Of a stretch of 64,000 nt of DNA, positions 18,815 through 28,663 are shown in pieces. Below the pieces are notes generated by a model. It searched no databases. It was not told where the DNA came from and saw only the letters and a program-made list of their open reading frames with translations. The stretch's first letter is position 1, and every line of letters starts with the position of its first letter. A program made the translations under genes and the position numbers. The DNA is from an uncultured Muribaculaceae bacterium (lineage in GTDB: Bacteria; Bacteroidota; Bacteroidia; Bacteroidales; Muribaculaceae), in NCBI GenBank assembly GCA_910576775.1, contig CAJTJV010000001.1:1-64000 (forward strand). Reading direction: 5' to 3'.

Positions 18815-19756
18815 TTAAACTGTTGCGAATGATATATTCTTTGCCACCGCATCCGTGAGCACCTGTTGCCACTGTGCGAGTTCTTCGGGACTGAGTGCCG
18901 CCGCAGCCGCGTTTGTGGTGTCACCCGTGAGTTTGGCGTAGACGTCGCCGTGTACGGTTATGGTCTGCGGAGAGGTCTGTTCCATCGAACGTGAAGCTAT
19001 ATATGCGACGGAATCATAGGACAGCAGCGGACTCCAGTGTATATCCACGCTGCAACCGCGTATCGAGAACCTTACCTCCCGAAGAGCGGCACAGTTGGTG
19101 AAAGTTTCTTTTGCGGAATCGGCATATCCCAGCAGCATGTTTCCGTTGATGATCTCAAGCTTCCTGCAATTACGGAATGTATTGCGCGCCCATCCCGTGC
19201 CGGATGAGATTGTCACTGCCAGAAGGTTTGCAGCTTCTATAAAAATGTTGTCCCAATTCGGAACATAGCCATTCCATACTACAGGCAACACTGTACGCAG
19301 CCGGGGGTGCGAGATTGTAAGATTCGCATATCTGCCATCGGTCTTTTCTATAGGATGATGGAAAGCAATAAGGTACATCTCGAATGCCTCGTCGGCACTG
19401 ATATCTTCAATGCCGTTGCAACCATATACCTTTCCGGGTACTGTGACTGTTCCGCCGAGCAGTTCCCATGCTTTGTCAAACAGAATATGCGTTCCTTTCT
19501 GTGTCAGCGAGAGCATGTTTTCCTCGCTGAGGAACAAGTCATCGGAGGTTCTCAGTCTGTCCTGCTTTGCGGCCAGCCCTTCTGTCAGATCCGTGGCCTT
19601 GGCATAGTCTTTGAGGCTGTTGTCGGTCTGTGCCCGCTCTGCTGCAAACCTCGTTTCAAGGTCGCGCCCCAGCGGGTCTATAACTGCCCCTGTTGATGTT
19701 ATCGGATAAACAGTTTCGCCGCTTGTGCGGTCTTTGAGTGTTTCTATATTTGCCAT
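18815..19756 (-). CDS. Fibre-tip paralogue 3
   Basis: 313 aa. The N-terminal 30 residues (ETLKDRTSGETVYPITSTGAVIDPLGRDLETRF) are homologous to those of paralogue 2. A predicted helical linker (KDYAKATDLTEGLAAKQDRL) and an LRR-like beta domain follow (TFRNCRKLEIINGNMLLGYADSAKETFTNCAALREVRF). The C-terminal module reads YDSVAYIASRSMEQTSPQTITVHGDVYAKLTGD. It has an insertion after that motif compared with paralogues 1 and 2. The start ATG is 2 bp from the upstream stop. Confidence 0.7.
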   Translation of the reverse strand: MANIETLKDRTSGETVYPITSTGAVIDPLGRDLETRFAAERAQTDNSLKDYAKATDLTEGLAAKQDRLRTSDDLFLSEENMLSLTQKGTHILFDKAWELLGGTVTVPGKVYGCNGIEDISADEAFEMYLIAFHHPIEKTDGRYANLTISHPRLRTVLPVVWNGYVPNWDNIFIEAANLLAVTISSGTGWARNTFRNCRKLEIINGNMLLGYADSAKETFTNCAALREVRFSIRGCSVDIHWSPLLSYDSVAYIASRSMEQTSPQTITVHGDVYAKLTGDTTNAAAAALSPEELAQWQQVLTDAVAKNISFATV

Positions 19757-19758
19757 GT

Positions 19759-20733
19759 CTATACTGTTGCGAAGGTTATGTCCTTCTCGGCGGCGTCAAG
19801 CAGCACCTGATACCACTCCGTATTGGTCTCGTCGGTGAGTTTGGCGTAGACGTCCGGATGGACGGTGATTGTGATTGCCGAGGTATTGGCGGCATTGGCT
19901 ACCATATATTGGAATGACTCCAGTGATAAATTACGGCTCCATCTAAAATTTATATTTTTCTGTAAATGAGAAATCTCTATTCCTATTAAACTTTCACAGG
20001 CTGTGAAAGCATTCTCTGCGCCGGTTGTAGAATTGTTTAGTTTTATTTCTCCATAGATATAGCGCAGGCGGTAACAATAGGAGAATGCGCTTGTAAATGA
20101 GAGGACACCGTTAATGTGGCCTACACCGCCAATAAAACGTACTGTTTCAAGGGATGTATTACCTGCCGCAAACTGAAAGAATTCAATGGAATCTCCGCCA
20201 TGCTTATGGTAGAACGGCATTACGGTCCGCACTTTCAAATCCCTTGAAATAATGCCTCGTGTTATGGTGAAACAAACATTAGTCCACCACGACAGCCCGT
20301 CAATTCTTTGCGCTTCCACGTAGTCGATATCAAAGATGCCGTTAAGTTCAAAATACCGAGACTGATAATTAAAACAACCGTACTCACCCGCTCGTGCATT
20401 CCATCTGTCAATGAATGCCTGCGGTACCCATGCACCGGTGGCGTCGTAGGCGCCAAGTCCCAGATTTATCCTAACCTGTTTTCTCTCGGCCTCTGTCAGT
20501 GCCTGTTGGTTTTTGCGCAGGGCGTCGCGGACGATGGCCGGCTCTAACGCCTCCAGCGCTTTGTCGGTAGGTTCGGAAACGATATTGCTCATTTGAGCCT
20601 CTATTTCTTCTTTGTCGGTGACAAGGCGTCTCTCGAGATTTTCGCCGTTCTTGCAGAATACAGCCTCGGAGCTTGTGATGGGGTAGAATTTCTTGCCGGT
20701 AATTCTGTCGTATAGTTCTTTTATTTTTACCAT
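19759..20733 (-). CDS. Fibre-tip paralogue 2
   Basis: 324 aa. The N-terminus MVKIKELYDRITGKKFYPITSSEAVF matches paralogue 3. A central helical stretch follows (EALEPAIVRDALRKNQQALTEAERKQVRINLGLG), then LRR-like repeats (ETVRFIGG..., TSAFSYCYRLRYIYGEIKLNN). The last 48 residues are almost identical to those of paralogue 1, ending ...KDITFATV. It probably forms an alternative or accessory tip of the tail fibre. Confidence 0.72.
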   Translation of the reverse strand: MVKIKELYDRITGKKFYPITSSEAVFCKNGENLERRLVTDKEEIEAQMSNIVSEPTDKALEALEPAIVRDALRKNQQALTEAERKQVRINLGLGAYDATGAWVPQAFIDRWNARAGEYGCFNYQSRYFELNGIFDIDYVEAQRIDGLSWWTNVCFTITRGIISRDLKVRTVMPFYHKHGGDSIEFFQFAAGNTSLETVRFIGGVGHINGVLSFTSAFSYCYRLRYIYGEIKLNNSTTGAENAFTACESLIGIEISHLQKNINFRWSRNLSLESFQYMVANAANTSAITITVHPDVYAKLTDETNTEWYQVLLDAAEKDITFATV

Positions 20734-20902
20734 GGCTATACTGTTGCAAAGGTTATGTTTTTGTCTGCGGCATCAAGCAGGACCTGATACCATTCCGTAT
20801 TGGTCTCGTCGGTGAGTTTGGCGTATGTGTCGGGGTGGACGGTGATTGTGATTGCAGAGGTGTTGGCGGCATTGGCCACGGCATATTGCAGTGTTGCCAG
20901 TG
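19759..20902 (-). repeat. Near-identical 3' ends of two fibre-tip genes
   Basis: The last roughly 145 bp of paralogue 2 (19759-19905) and of paralogue 1 (20736-20882) match at most positions by eye, about 85-90%. They encode the same TITVHPD.YAKLTDETNTEWYQVLLDAA.K.ITFATV end. As direct repeats in the same orientation they offer a substrate for homologous recombination. Confidence 0.7.
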
Positions 20903-22289
20903 AGATATTCTTCGCATATCTGAAATCGACATTGGCGGTAATGTGATACAGTCTTATTTCCCGCATATAACTGCTCCAGACAAACGAGCTATAAAGGCTT
21001 TGAGCTTCCGATACATCAAGTTCCCCGATAACTTCTTCTATGGCAGATGAATTAAAAGTAGCGAAAGCGTTGCCGACATATATTTTCCCTCCGGGAAGCG
21101 TTGACTTGAATACAATTTTCTTAATCCCATAAGTAGACTGAAAGGCGTTTGCCAATGAGATCTTTCCTGCATTAGGTGTGATTATTGGCGGTAACAGTTT
21201 AAGAGTCTTGGCAAAGCACAGTTTATCCAAGTCCATTCTTGGCCGCTCTGTATAATACGACATGGCCTTGACGGCATCAGCATATGTCCCCGTGGCGTCG
21301 TTTACCTCGTATGTCACACCGGATTCAATAACGGTGCCACCCATGGTCTCCCATGCCATGTCGAATGCCTTGAACTCGGGATGGCCGAGATTGTCGAGCA
21401 CCTGTCCGCGTTCCGGATCCGTGAGCGCCTGCGGAGTCTTGCGTAGCGCTTCGACAAGCAGATTCGGCTCGGCCTGTTCAATCTCTTGTTCCGCATCCCT
21501 CGACAACACGTCGCTCAACTCCGCGCGGTCGGCCTTGTCGTCGAGCTGCTGCTGCCATCCCTCGAATTCCTCGGCGCGCTCCTTTTCGGCATCGACGCGC
21601 AAGACCTCCTGCTCCTGGCGGTCGCTTTCGGCCTTCTGCCGCAGTTTTTCCGCCTCGATGCGTGCTGTTTCGTCGGATTGGCGCCGGTTCTCGGCAACCA
21701 CGCGGCCACGCTCGGCCTCGATGCGTGCGTTCTCATCCGTCACTCTCTGCGCCTCCGCTCCTGATGCTGTTTCCATAAACCCGTTGACACGCTCGGCGGC
21801 GTCCGTGGCGGGACGTTGCAGCTCTGCAATCTGCTCGGGTGTGAAATCCTCCCAAGTGAAGGGCTCGCCCTTGATATACGGCAGCGTGGCCTCTACCTCG
21901 GCGGTAGTGCCGCAGTCGCCCTTGCCCGGCACAAGCATGATGTTGAGAGGCTGCGGTTCGTATAGATCCTGTGTGCCGTCGGGGTATATGGAGTTAGGCA
22001 GCATCGAAAGCACCTCGACGTTGAGGCGCCCAACACCCATGCGCGGTTTGTCAATCATCACATGTATGCGCCCGTTGTCGTTGAAGCAATTGGTGCATTT
22101 GCCGCCTATGCACGATGCCGTGTGGGCGTTGGCCGGATTCGCGGTGTAGAATTTCAGCACAAAGTCATGTTCCGGCCATCCCACATCATTGCCCCGGCAG
22201 TCGGTGAGATTCAGGAAGAAATCGAGGTCGGAGCGCTGGTTCTTGCGTACTGTCTCCGGCGCATTGGCCTGCTTGCTGTCTGTAGTCAT
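20736..22289 (-). CDS. Tail fibre protein with coiled-coil shaft and tip module (paralogue 1)
   Basis: 517 aa from the ATG at 22289. The N-terminal domain (residues 20-165, LDFFLNLTDCRGNDVGWPEHDFVLKFYT...PLNIMLVPGKGDCGTTAEVEATLPY) resembles baseplate or fibre attachment domains of Bacteroides phages. A long charged coiled coil follows (about 185-275, repeated ARIEAE(R/K) units) with a short helical linker like those of the other paralogues. The C-terminus is the LRR-like tip ending ...KNITFATV. It overlaps the tail-tip gene end by nothing, starting one base beyond its stop. It is probably the main fibre, with paralogues 2-4 as alternative tips. Confidence 0.72.
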   Translation of the reverse strand: MTTDSKQANAPETVRKNQRSDLDFFLNLTDCRGNDVGWPEHDFVLKFYTANPANAHTASCIGGKCTNCFNDNGRIHVMIDKPRMGVGRLNVEVLSMLPNSIYPDGTQDLYEPQPLNIMLVPGKGDCGTTAEVEATLPYIKGEPFTWEDFTPEQIAELQRPATDAAERVNGFMETASGAEAQRVTDENARIEAERGRVVAENRRQSDETARIEAEKLRQKAESDRQEQEVLRVDAEKERAEEFEGWQQQLDDKADRAELSDVLSRDAEQEIEQAEPNLLVEALRKTPQALTDPERGQVLDNLGHPEFKAFDMAWETMGGTVIESGVTYEVNDATGTYADAVKAMSYYTERPRMDLDKLCFAKTLKLLPPIITPNAGKISLANAFQSTYGIKKIVFKSTLPGGKIYVGNAFATFNSSAIEEVIGELDVSEAQSLYSSFVWSSYMREIRLYHITANVDFRYAKNISLATLQYAVANAANTSAITITVHPDTYAKLTDETNTEWYQVLLDAADKNITFATV

Positions 22290-22290
22290 T

Positions 22291-25200
22291 TTATCTGTAT
22301 TTGAAATAAATCTCAATGTCTATATCCACTATGCCGTTGGAAAACTCGATATATGCATAGTCGAGGTTATTCCAGCAATATACCGGTATTGATGACGCCG
22401 ATTGCGAGTACACACGCCCATATATGTAATCTCCGAAATTCGCGCATATATTTTTCCATGATTCCGGAAAGACGATACGGATATGGTTGTTGTCCACTTT
22501 CACAGCCGTTGGTTCATCCCTGTAGTAGCAGAACCCGCCACTGCCGACTCTGAGGCATTTCGTATTGTCGGACACGTTTCTGTCGTAATACACCGAGCCG
22601 ATATAGAAATACATGGGCTGTCGCAGGTAATCCGAACCGGCAAGACGCATCACTCCATACTTTGCCACGCGGATGCCGTGAGCCTTCGCCCGGATGTCTT
22701 GGATGAATCCCTGGTCGCCCTCGTAGCGGGAATGTACATACTCGTCTGTTGCCGAACCAATAACCATTCCGTCGGCATAGTGGCGCGACACCATCGCACT
22801 GCGCGAAGCCTGTATAGACAGACCGCTCCATGTGAAGGTGCTTTTCGCGTACACCACATCGTCGAGGCCGATGCGCGAGACAGTCAGCCGCATACGCAGT
22901 TTCACCTTGCCCGATGATATGCCAGAGACGGTGACACCGGAAATCTCGACGGGGACTGTCTGCCGGCTGTCGGTGCCCGGCAGACTCATACGAGCCACGG
23001 CATTCTTGTATCGCTCGCTGCCGTCATTGTTGTAGACCACAATCTCGACAAGAGCCGTGTAATCGGTATTGGCCGTTCCGTCGCCCTCGACCGTCAGAGT
23101 GGCCGTTCCGGAGAGAGTCAGAGTAATCTCCGGCGTTATGGAAGCCGGGTCGGTGACATCTTTCACATTGTCGCCGGCGGTAGAAAGAGTCAAAGACCCT
23201 GTTGGCGCTTTGACAGACGGTGGCGCTACGACTCCGAAAATCTCGCCGATCGACGGCATGGCACCGCCCGAAAGCTCCTGCACCATATTTCCCGCCGGGT
23301 CGAAAATCTGAATGTTCTTCTCTTTCGGGTCTATCTCGACGCGCTGGCCGTTATTGACGCCGGAGCGCACTTTGCCCGTGTCGTCAATGGTGAAATTGGC
23401 GTTATCGGAATCCGCGCCACCTATGAACAGCGGAACCCGGCCACCCCCGAAGCGGGCAATGATTTCATTGGTATCTTTGTCGCGGATGACAACCTCACCG
23501 CCCTGTATGAACTCGATGCTCGCGTATTTGGAGATGAGCATAGGCGTAAAGATGGGCACCGACGTGTTGAAGGTCTCCCAGTATGTCGTGTTCGGCGGCA
23601 TATTCGAGGCTGAGGATGCGTGGTTGCGTTTGCACTTGTAATATTTCCATCCATCGGTAACTCCTTGTGCCTCCACCATTACGACATCTATATAGCGAGC
23701 ACCTGTTATGGTCGTATCGGTTTCATCGTTGCGGTATGCCTTGCCTGTTTCCCATTTGCTTACACGGATTATACAGCCTTGCACGCCTTGGGCGCCGTCT
23801 TTACCGTTTGTTCCATTTGTTCCGTCTTTGCCGTTTGCGCCGCTGCTGATTTTGGTGAGCTGTATCTCGTCGCTGTATGTGGCGCCGTCGAGCGTGGACT
23901 CAAACTTGACATGCAGCACCTTGCTTGTACCCCATTGTAAGGCGCTCGTGGGATATATCTTCTGTGTGAGCGCATCCGAATCACCGGTATAGAACGGACT
24001 CCATGCGCTCTGATTACCGTTGCGGTAGAACCATTTGCCGGAAGCGAGGCCTCCCTGAAGCTCTGCGGTAAGGGTGATAATCTGCGTCAGCGGCGAGAGC
24101 GTCGCGAAATCATTGTTGTAGGTGAAGGTCGTGCCGTCGCTGTGAATCTTCACAAGCCGGGCGTCCGCTCCTGCCTCGCCCTCTATCCTGCTCCATGTGT
24201 AATCGGAGGGGTTCGTGCTGTCTTTCTCGTTGAAATCGACATACTGGCCTATCCATGCACCGGGAGTCTCGCCCGCGGCAAGTCCGTTCTGTGCGGGTGT
24301 GAATGTATTACCACCGTCATTTGAATATTTTATATGCAGATAACTTGTCTTGCCGTCGATGCCTACTCCGGGAATGCCTTGGTCTCCTTTGGCGCCCTGG
24401 AGGCCTTGGAAACGATACCATGTATATTTAGCAGGATCCGTGGAGTCCTGTTCTGTAAAATCCACATATGTGCCGATATAGACATTCGGTGTCTCTGTCA
24501 TCTGCGATGCCGTGGGATTGGCGACCGGCGAATACTTTATATGAAAGTATGATGTATCGCCCACGAACTTGCTCCATGTGTAATCGGAGGGGTTCGTGCT
24601 TTCCTGCTGTACTGTCTTGTTTACGGCAATACCGATATATCTTGTCGATGCCTTGGGAATGTCATACATGCCGCTGCCATCGGAATTATCGGAATACTTT
24701 ATCCACGTGTAATACTGTGTTCCGTCAGCTCCCTTTTCGCCGGGAACACCTTGGTCGCCTTTTTCGCCCTCGATGAGACTCCATTTATAATCAGCGGGGT
24801 TGTTGCTCTCGGTAGCCGACGGCTTGTTATAGGCGATGCCGATATACTTTTTGCCCGTGGGCTGGTTGCTGATACCACCGCCTTGTGCTGTGTCTGCATA
24901 ACGGATCCACGTATAGAGCTGCTTGCCATCTGCGCCTTTTTCGCCTGGGACGCCTTGAAGACCTTGTTCTCCCTTTTCTCCTGGTATTCCCTGTTCTCCT
25001 TTTTCTCCTTGCAGTCCACGCAGACCTTGTGCACCCCAGACGCCAATTATGCGGGGGGGTATCGCCTCTGTCAAAGGTTCTTTATCATAGCTGCGTTGCT
25101 CGTAGTTCCACAGATAACGGTTTACAGACGAGAATCCTGCTTGTGCGAAATCTGTTTTCCACCCGCTCGCCGGAGCTGTTATGTCGTCGGTTGAGGCAAG

Positions 25201-28176
25201 GTAATACTCCACGGTTTTTAGCAGTGAACGACCGTCTGTGCCGTTTTTACCATCCGCTCCCGGCGCTCCATCCTTGCCATCAGTGCCATCTTCGCCGACA
25301 TACGATGCTGTGTAACTGCTCTCTGTTGTTCCGTCGCTGTACATCCATCTTGTGCGCGTCCATAGCCATTCTCCTTTGTCGGGCGTCCCTGGTTCGGTAA
25401 GCGTAAAGGCGCTGTCGTCCGGCTGTTCCGGATTTGATGTTATCGCATATCGGATTTCAGTACCTTTCAACGATTTCAGCCGGTGGATGGTGAAACCGCG
25501 CTCGGCTTTGTTACCTTCGCTGTCGGTGGCTGTCACAGTAAACAGTGTGCTGCTGACGGACGAATCCATGTTCAGGTCATCGTCGCCATCCTTATAGCTT
25601 ATGGTAATACTGCCATCAAAAGTCTGAGCCTTGGCACTTTGATTCCATTGCGCATCTGCCGCTGCGTCGCCGCTGTCGCGGGTGATATTCCATGTCACGC
25701 CATCTGTCAGAACCTCGTAGTCGCGCATGAGCGTGAAAGAGTAGACGGCGCTCTCACCACGGTTCATCAGACCGCCCGAATCCGTATTCATCTCGATACG
25801 CAGCGGGCGCACATCTACATTGTGGAATGTGCCACGTAGATAGATGTTGTTCAGATAGGCCGAATAGCCCGTCATATCGATACCGAAGACTTTCAGATTC
25901 GACAGGTCGCCGAACTGAGCCGCGATATTGTCGGCACCGAACTCCCACGTATTAACACCTTTCAGATAGCGCTCATAGGTGCGGGTGCTGTAACGCGAGC
26001 ATTGGCGCTCCGGCTTACTGAAATTGCCGTAGCCGGCAAAGTGCATGGCGGTGCTCGGATGATATGTGCTGCTCCAGCTGTCGCTTACAGGACGCAGTGC
26101 ATAGCGGAAGCGGCTGTTGTTGCCATCCTCAAGAATCTCGGTGATGCGGAAATATACTGTTTGGAAACCGGCAAACGTGAAATTGCCACGCCCGTCGTCG
26201 CTGTCGCTTTCGGCATTACCTCCGTAAGCATTGTGGAAGATGCCCTCGCATATATCGTCGACATCGACAGCGCCTATTTCTCCGTCCTCAAGCTTGAGTG
26301 TGACAGTGCCGGTATTGAGGATATTGTCGTCGGCGTCGGTGTCCGGCTCCACGCTCTCGATGATGCCGCCACCGGGGGCGCGCCAGCTGTTGCCGACAGT
26401 AATCTCAGTGCGGTTATAGCGCAACTCCGGCACCTCCAGGAATCGCCGGAGGACAAGGCTTTCAAGCTCGCCGTTACCCACATCATCAACCATGCCTCCG
26501 AAACCGTCAAGCCCCGGAGCGAAATCCTTGCCGAACTGCACGCCTCCCTCTGCCGTCAGCAGCCCCCCGACCCCGAGAGCATAAGGCGTCCGGTCGGATC
26601 TGGTTTTGGAAAGGAATTCCCTTAAAGTCCTGAGCGCTGACAAGAGATTGTTGTCCGTTGGGCGCGTATTATCTCCCGTACGTATTATATCCGGTAACGA
26701 GATTGAATTGGCAAGTGATCTTGCATAATTCTTCACACCTGTGATATCATCTGACATCTTCGCCTTGGATGTTCTGCCAAGCGCATCGCCGATTTCGATG
26801 TCCATCTGCGACGGAAGGTTGACCTTGCGTGTTATCTTGGTGATGCGGCTGTCGCGGTAGCCGGTGCCGGGGAAGTATCTGTCGCTCTCAAGCCGAACCC
26901 TGCGTCCGATGAACAGCTCGACGTTGTTGTCCTCTATCCACACGTGGTCGGTGGGCGCCTTGAACACGGATATGTCGAGCGCATGGTCGGCGTTGTATTT
27001 GTTAACTGCCGTCAGCAGCTCTTCCTCGGCGAGTCCGTAGTATTCGTCGGGCATACGCAGATTCCACAGTACATACTTGTCGCCGGCTTTCGGCACGAGC
27101 GACCCGCCGGGAAGCTGCATGTCGTTGTCATAGGGCCATATCGTAATGATTTCAAACTCCCGGGCGTCGGCGTTGTAGTTCACCTCGAAATAGTAGGTAC
27201 CGTCCTCCTCGTCGCCGAGGCCGCCGAGCTCGCTGCCCTCCTGGAATGACACGCGGATGACTTTGCCGGCCATCATGTAGTCGTCGGGGTTGAAAGGGAG
27301 GCTGTTGTCGCGGAAGTAGTATATGGTAAAGTCCTTGCCGTCCTCCCCTTTCTTTACTTCGGAGCGCACGCTGCTCACGGTGCCGGTGCGCCGGGGATAG
27401 ATATCGGCGAAGGCCGCGTCCTCGTAATGATCCACTCTGCCGTATCTGTCGGCGTTGACCTCGACATACTTTTGGCCTCCCGGTAGCTGCAGGCGTGAGT
27501 ATCCGTATTTCTCGGGATCGATGTTGCGCGAGCTGCCCACCGGCCAAAGCTGGGTGTAGAATTTCACGTTGTCGGCTTTGCCGGGATCTATCGATGTCAG
27601 ACCCTTGCCGTAGCCGAGGGTTACAGATTCTCCGTGCTCGCACCGGCACACGTTGACGGTCTGCCCCTCGGCCCACCATTCGGCACTCACTTTCTCGGCT
27701 ATCTCCTTGAGAGCCTCGTCGCAGTATTTGCCGTGGTAGTCGATGGTGATGTTCTCGGTGCCGTCCACCTGCCCGACCTTCCAGTCGGTGATATTGTCCC
27801 AGCCGTCGTTCATGCACCTCACTATCATGGCGACATGCTCCCTCGGCGGCGCCGTGAGGGTGAACACCGGGTCGTTCTCGTCGTCGACGGTCTTTATCAC
27901 GAGTATGTTCCGGATAAGGCTCTCGATGCCGTAGAGTTTCAGGTCGTATTTCCACTCCTTTGCCGACACCTGCTTGGGGCGGTACTGCTCGGTTAGCCTG
28001 TAGCGCTCCCCCTCGAAGTCAACGTAGTCGTCGACATCGAGTTCCACATGTTCGTAGAGGGTGAAGGAGAGCGTCAGGATATTGTCGCCCTGTATCTCCT
28101 TCGCCTGTGTCGAGCTGTCGTTGGGCGAAAGTTCCGCCCGGGGATTGCCCGCCCTGTCGTATATTGTCAGAACCAT
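22291..28176 (-). CDS. Tail tip/receptor-binding protein with collagen-like and repeated beta modules
   Basis: 1961 aa. The N-terminal ~450 residues resemble the tail-associated (Tal, prophage endopeptidase tail) domain that caps the siphovirus tail: LTIYDRAGNPRAELSP..., WKYDLKLYGIESLIRN and FIGRRVRLESDRYFP. The middle holds Ig-like domains (about 830-960). At about 1000-1400, collagen-like Gly-X-Y runs (GEKGEQGIPGEKGEQGLQG) alternate with a repeated ~60-residue unit typified by YTWIKYSD...RYIGIAVNK...DYTWS. The C-terminus (about 1560-1961) is a structural end domain. It is expected to contact the host surface. It lies between Dit and the fibres. Confidence 0.8.
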   Translation of the reverse strand: MVLTIYDRAGNPRAELSPNDSSTQAKEIQGDNILTLSFTLYEHVELDVDDYVDFEGERYRLTEQYRPKQVSAKEWKYDLKLYGIESLIRNILVIKTVDDENDPVFTLTAPPREHVAMIVRCMNDGWDNITDWKVGQVDGTENITIDYHGKYCDEALKEIAEKVSAEWWAEGQTVNVCRCEHGESVTLGYGKGLTSIDPGKADNVKFYTQLWPVGSSRNIDPEKYGYSRLQLPGGQKYVEVNADRYGRVDHYEDAAFADIYPRRTGTVSSVRSEVKKGEDGKDFTIYYFRDNSLPFNPDDYMMAGKVIRVSFQEGSELGGLGDEEDGTYYFEVNYNADAREFEIITIWPYDNDMQLPGGSLVPKAGDKYVLWNLRMPDEYYGLAEEELLTAVNKYNADHALDISVFKAPTDHVWIEDNNVELFIGRRVRLESDRYFPGTGYRDSRITKITRKVNLPSQMDIEIGDALGRTSKAKMSDDITGVKNYARSLANSISLPDIIRTGDNTRPTDNNLLSALRTLREFLSKTRSDRTPYALGVGGLLTAEGGVQFGKDFAPGLDGFGGMVDDVGNGELESLVLRRFLEVPELRYNRTEITVGNSWRAPGGGIIESVEPDTDADDNILNTGTVTLKLEDGEIGAVDVDDICEGIFHNAYGGNAESDSDDGRGNFTFAGFQTVYFRITEILEDGNNSRFRYALRPVSDSWSSTYHPSTAMHFAGYGNFSKPERQCSRYSTRTYERYLKGVNTWEFGADNIAAQFGDLSNLKVFGIDMTGYSAYLNNIYLRGTFHNVDVRPLRIEMNTDSGGLMNRGESAVYSFTLMRDYEVLTDGVTWNITRDSGDAAADAQWNQSAKAQTFDGSITISYKDGDDDLNMDSSVSSTLFTVTATDSEGNKAERGFTIHRLKSLKGTEIRYAITSNPEQPDDSAFTLTEPGTPDKGEWLWTRTRWMYSDGTTESSYTASYVGEDGTDGKDGAPGADGKNGTDGRSLLKTVEYYLASTDDITAPASGWKTDFAQAGFSSVNRYLWNYEQRSYDKEPLTEAIPPRIIGVWGAQGLRGLQGEKGEQGIPGEKGEQGLQGVPGEKGADGKQLYTWIRYADTAQGGGISNQPTGKKYIGIAYNKPSATESNNPADYKWSLIEGEKGDQGVPGEKGADGTQYYTWIKYSDNSDGSGMYDIPKASTRYIGIAVNKTVQQESTNPSDYTWSKFVGDTSYFHIKYSPVANPTASQMTETPNVYIGTYVDFTEQDSTDPAKYTWYRFQGLQGAKGDQGIPGVGIDGKTSYLHIKYSNDGGNTFTPAQNGLAAGETPGAWIGQYVDFNEKDSTNPSDYTWSRIEGEAGADARLVKIHSDGTTFTYNNDFATLSPLTQIITLTAELQGGLASGKWFYRNGNQSAWSPFYTGDSDALTQKIYPTSALQWGTSKVLHVKFESTLDGATYSDEIQLTKISSGANGKDGTNGTNGKDGAQGVQGCIIRVSKWETGKAYRNDETDTTITGARYIDVVMVEAQGVTDGWKYYKCKRNHASSASNMPPNTTYWETFNTSVPIFTPMLISKYASIEFIQGGEVVIRDKDTNEIIARFGGGRVPLFIGGADSDNANFTIDDTGKVRSGVNNGQRVEIDPKEKNIQIFDPAGNMVQELSGGAMPSIGEIFGVVAPPSVKAPTGSLTLSTAGDNVKDVTDPASITPEITLTLSGTATLTVEGDGTANTDYTALVEIVVYNNDGSERYKNAVARMSLPGTDSRQTVPVEISGVTVSGISSGKVKLRMRLTVSRIGLDDVVYAKSTFTWSGLSIQASRSAMVSRHYADGMVIGSATDEYVHSRYEGDQGFIQDIRAKAHGIRVAKYGVMRLAGSDYLRQPMYFYIGSVYYDRNVSDNTKCLRVGSGGFCYYRDEPTAVKVDNNHIRIVFPESWKNICANFGDYIYGRVYSQSASSIPVYCWNNLDYAYIEFSNGIVDIDIEIYFKYR

Positions 28177-28199
28177 GTTTTAACGGCGTTATAACGGTG

Positions 28200-28661
28200 T
28201 TAGAATGTCGGCTCGGGTTCCTTGAATGTCACCTTGAACCGGCTTGCCTGTATCTCCCCCTGCCAAAGGCTCGTAAGGGGCTTGTAGGAGCTGCTGCTGA
28301 CGTAGAACATGCGCATGGTGAGGTTGAGCTGACGAAAGCGGAAGGTAAGCCATCCGTCCCTGCCCTGCTTGAGCATGGTGATGAATGCCCGGTATTTCTC
28401 AAGCCATTCTTCCCGAGTCCGGGCGAATATGGCGAAGTGCAGCGTCACGTCGCGCTCCTCGCTCTTGACATCGAGCTTGACGGAGTACTTCTTGCCGTTG
28501 TTCTCGCGGATGTTGACACCGACATGTCCCTTGGCCTTGGCAGGGGTCATTATGGCGGTTAGGTTCTCCCTGCCGCCCTTCTTCTCCTCGGTGAGGAAGG
28601 CGCCGTACTCTTTCCAGATGTCGGTGCCGTTTATCGTTACAAATCCTTCGAGTGTGTCCAT
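28200..28661 (-). CDS. Distal-tail-like protein
   Basis: 153 aa between the tape measure and the Tal protein, the classic place of Dit. It begins MDTLEGFVTINGTDIWKEYGAFLTEEKKGG and contains the beta-sandwich-like ERDVTLHFAIFARTREEWLEKYRAFITML segment typical of short Dit-like proteins in Bacteroidetes phages. Assigned by position and predicted fold. Confidence 0.65.
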   Translation of the reverse strand: MDTLEGFVTINGTDIWKEYGAFLTEEKKGGRENLTAIMTPAKAKGHVGVNIRENNGKKYSVKLDVKSEERDVTLHFAIFARTREEWLEKYRAFITMLKQGRDGWLTFRFRQLNLTMRMFYVSSSSYKPLTSLWQGEIQASRFKVTFKEPEPTF

Positions 28662-28663
28662 GA

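Noticed and set aside
17965..22289. Diversity-generating retroelement at the fibre genes
   Set aside because: No reverse transcriptase, template repeat or Avd-like gene is found anywhere in the window; differences between the repeats are not limited to adenine positions.
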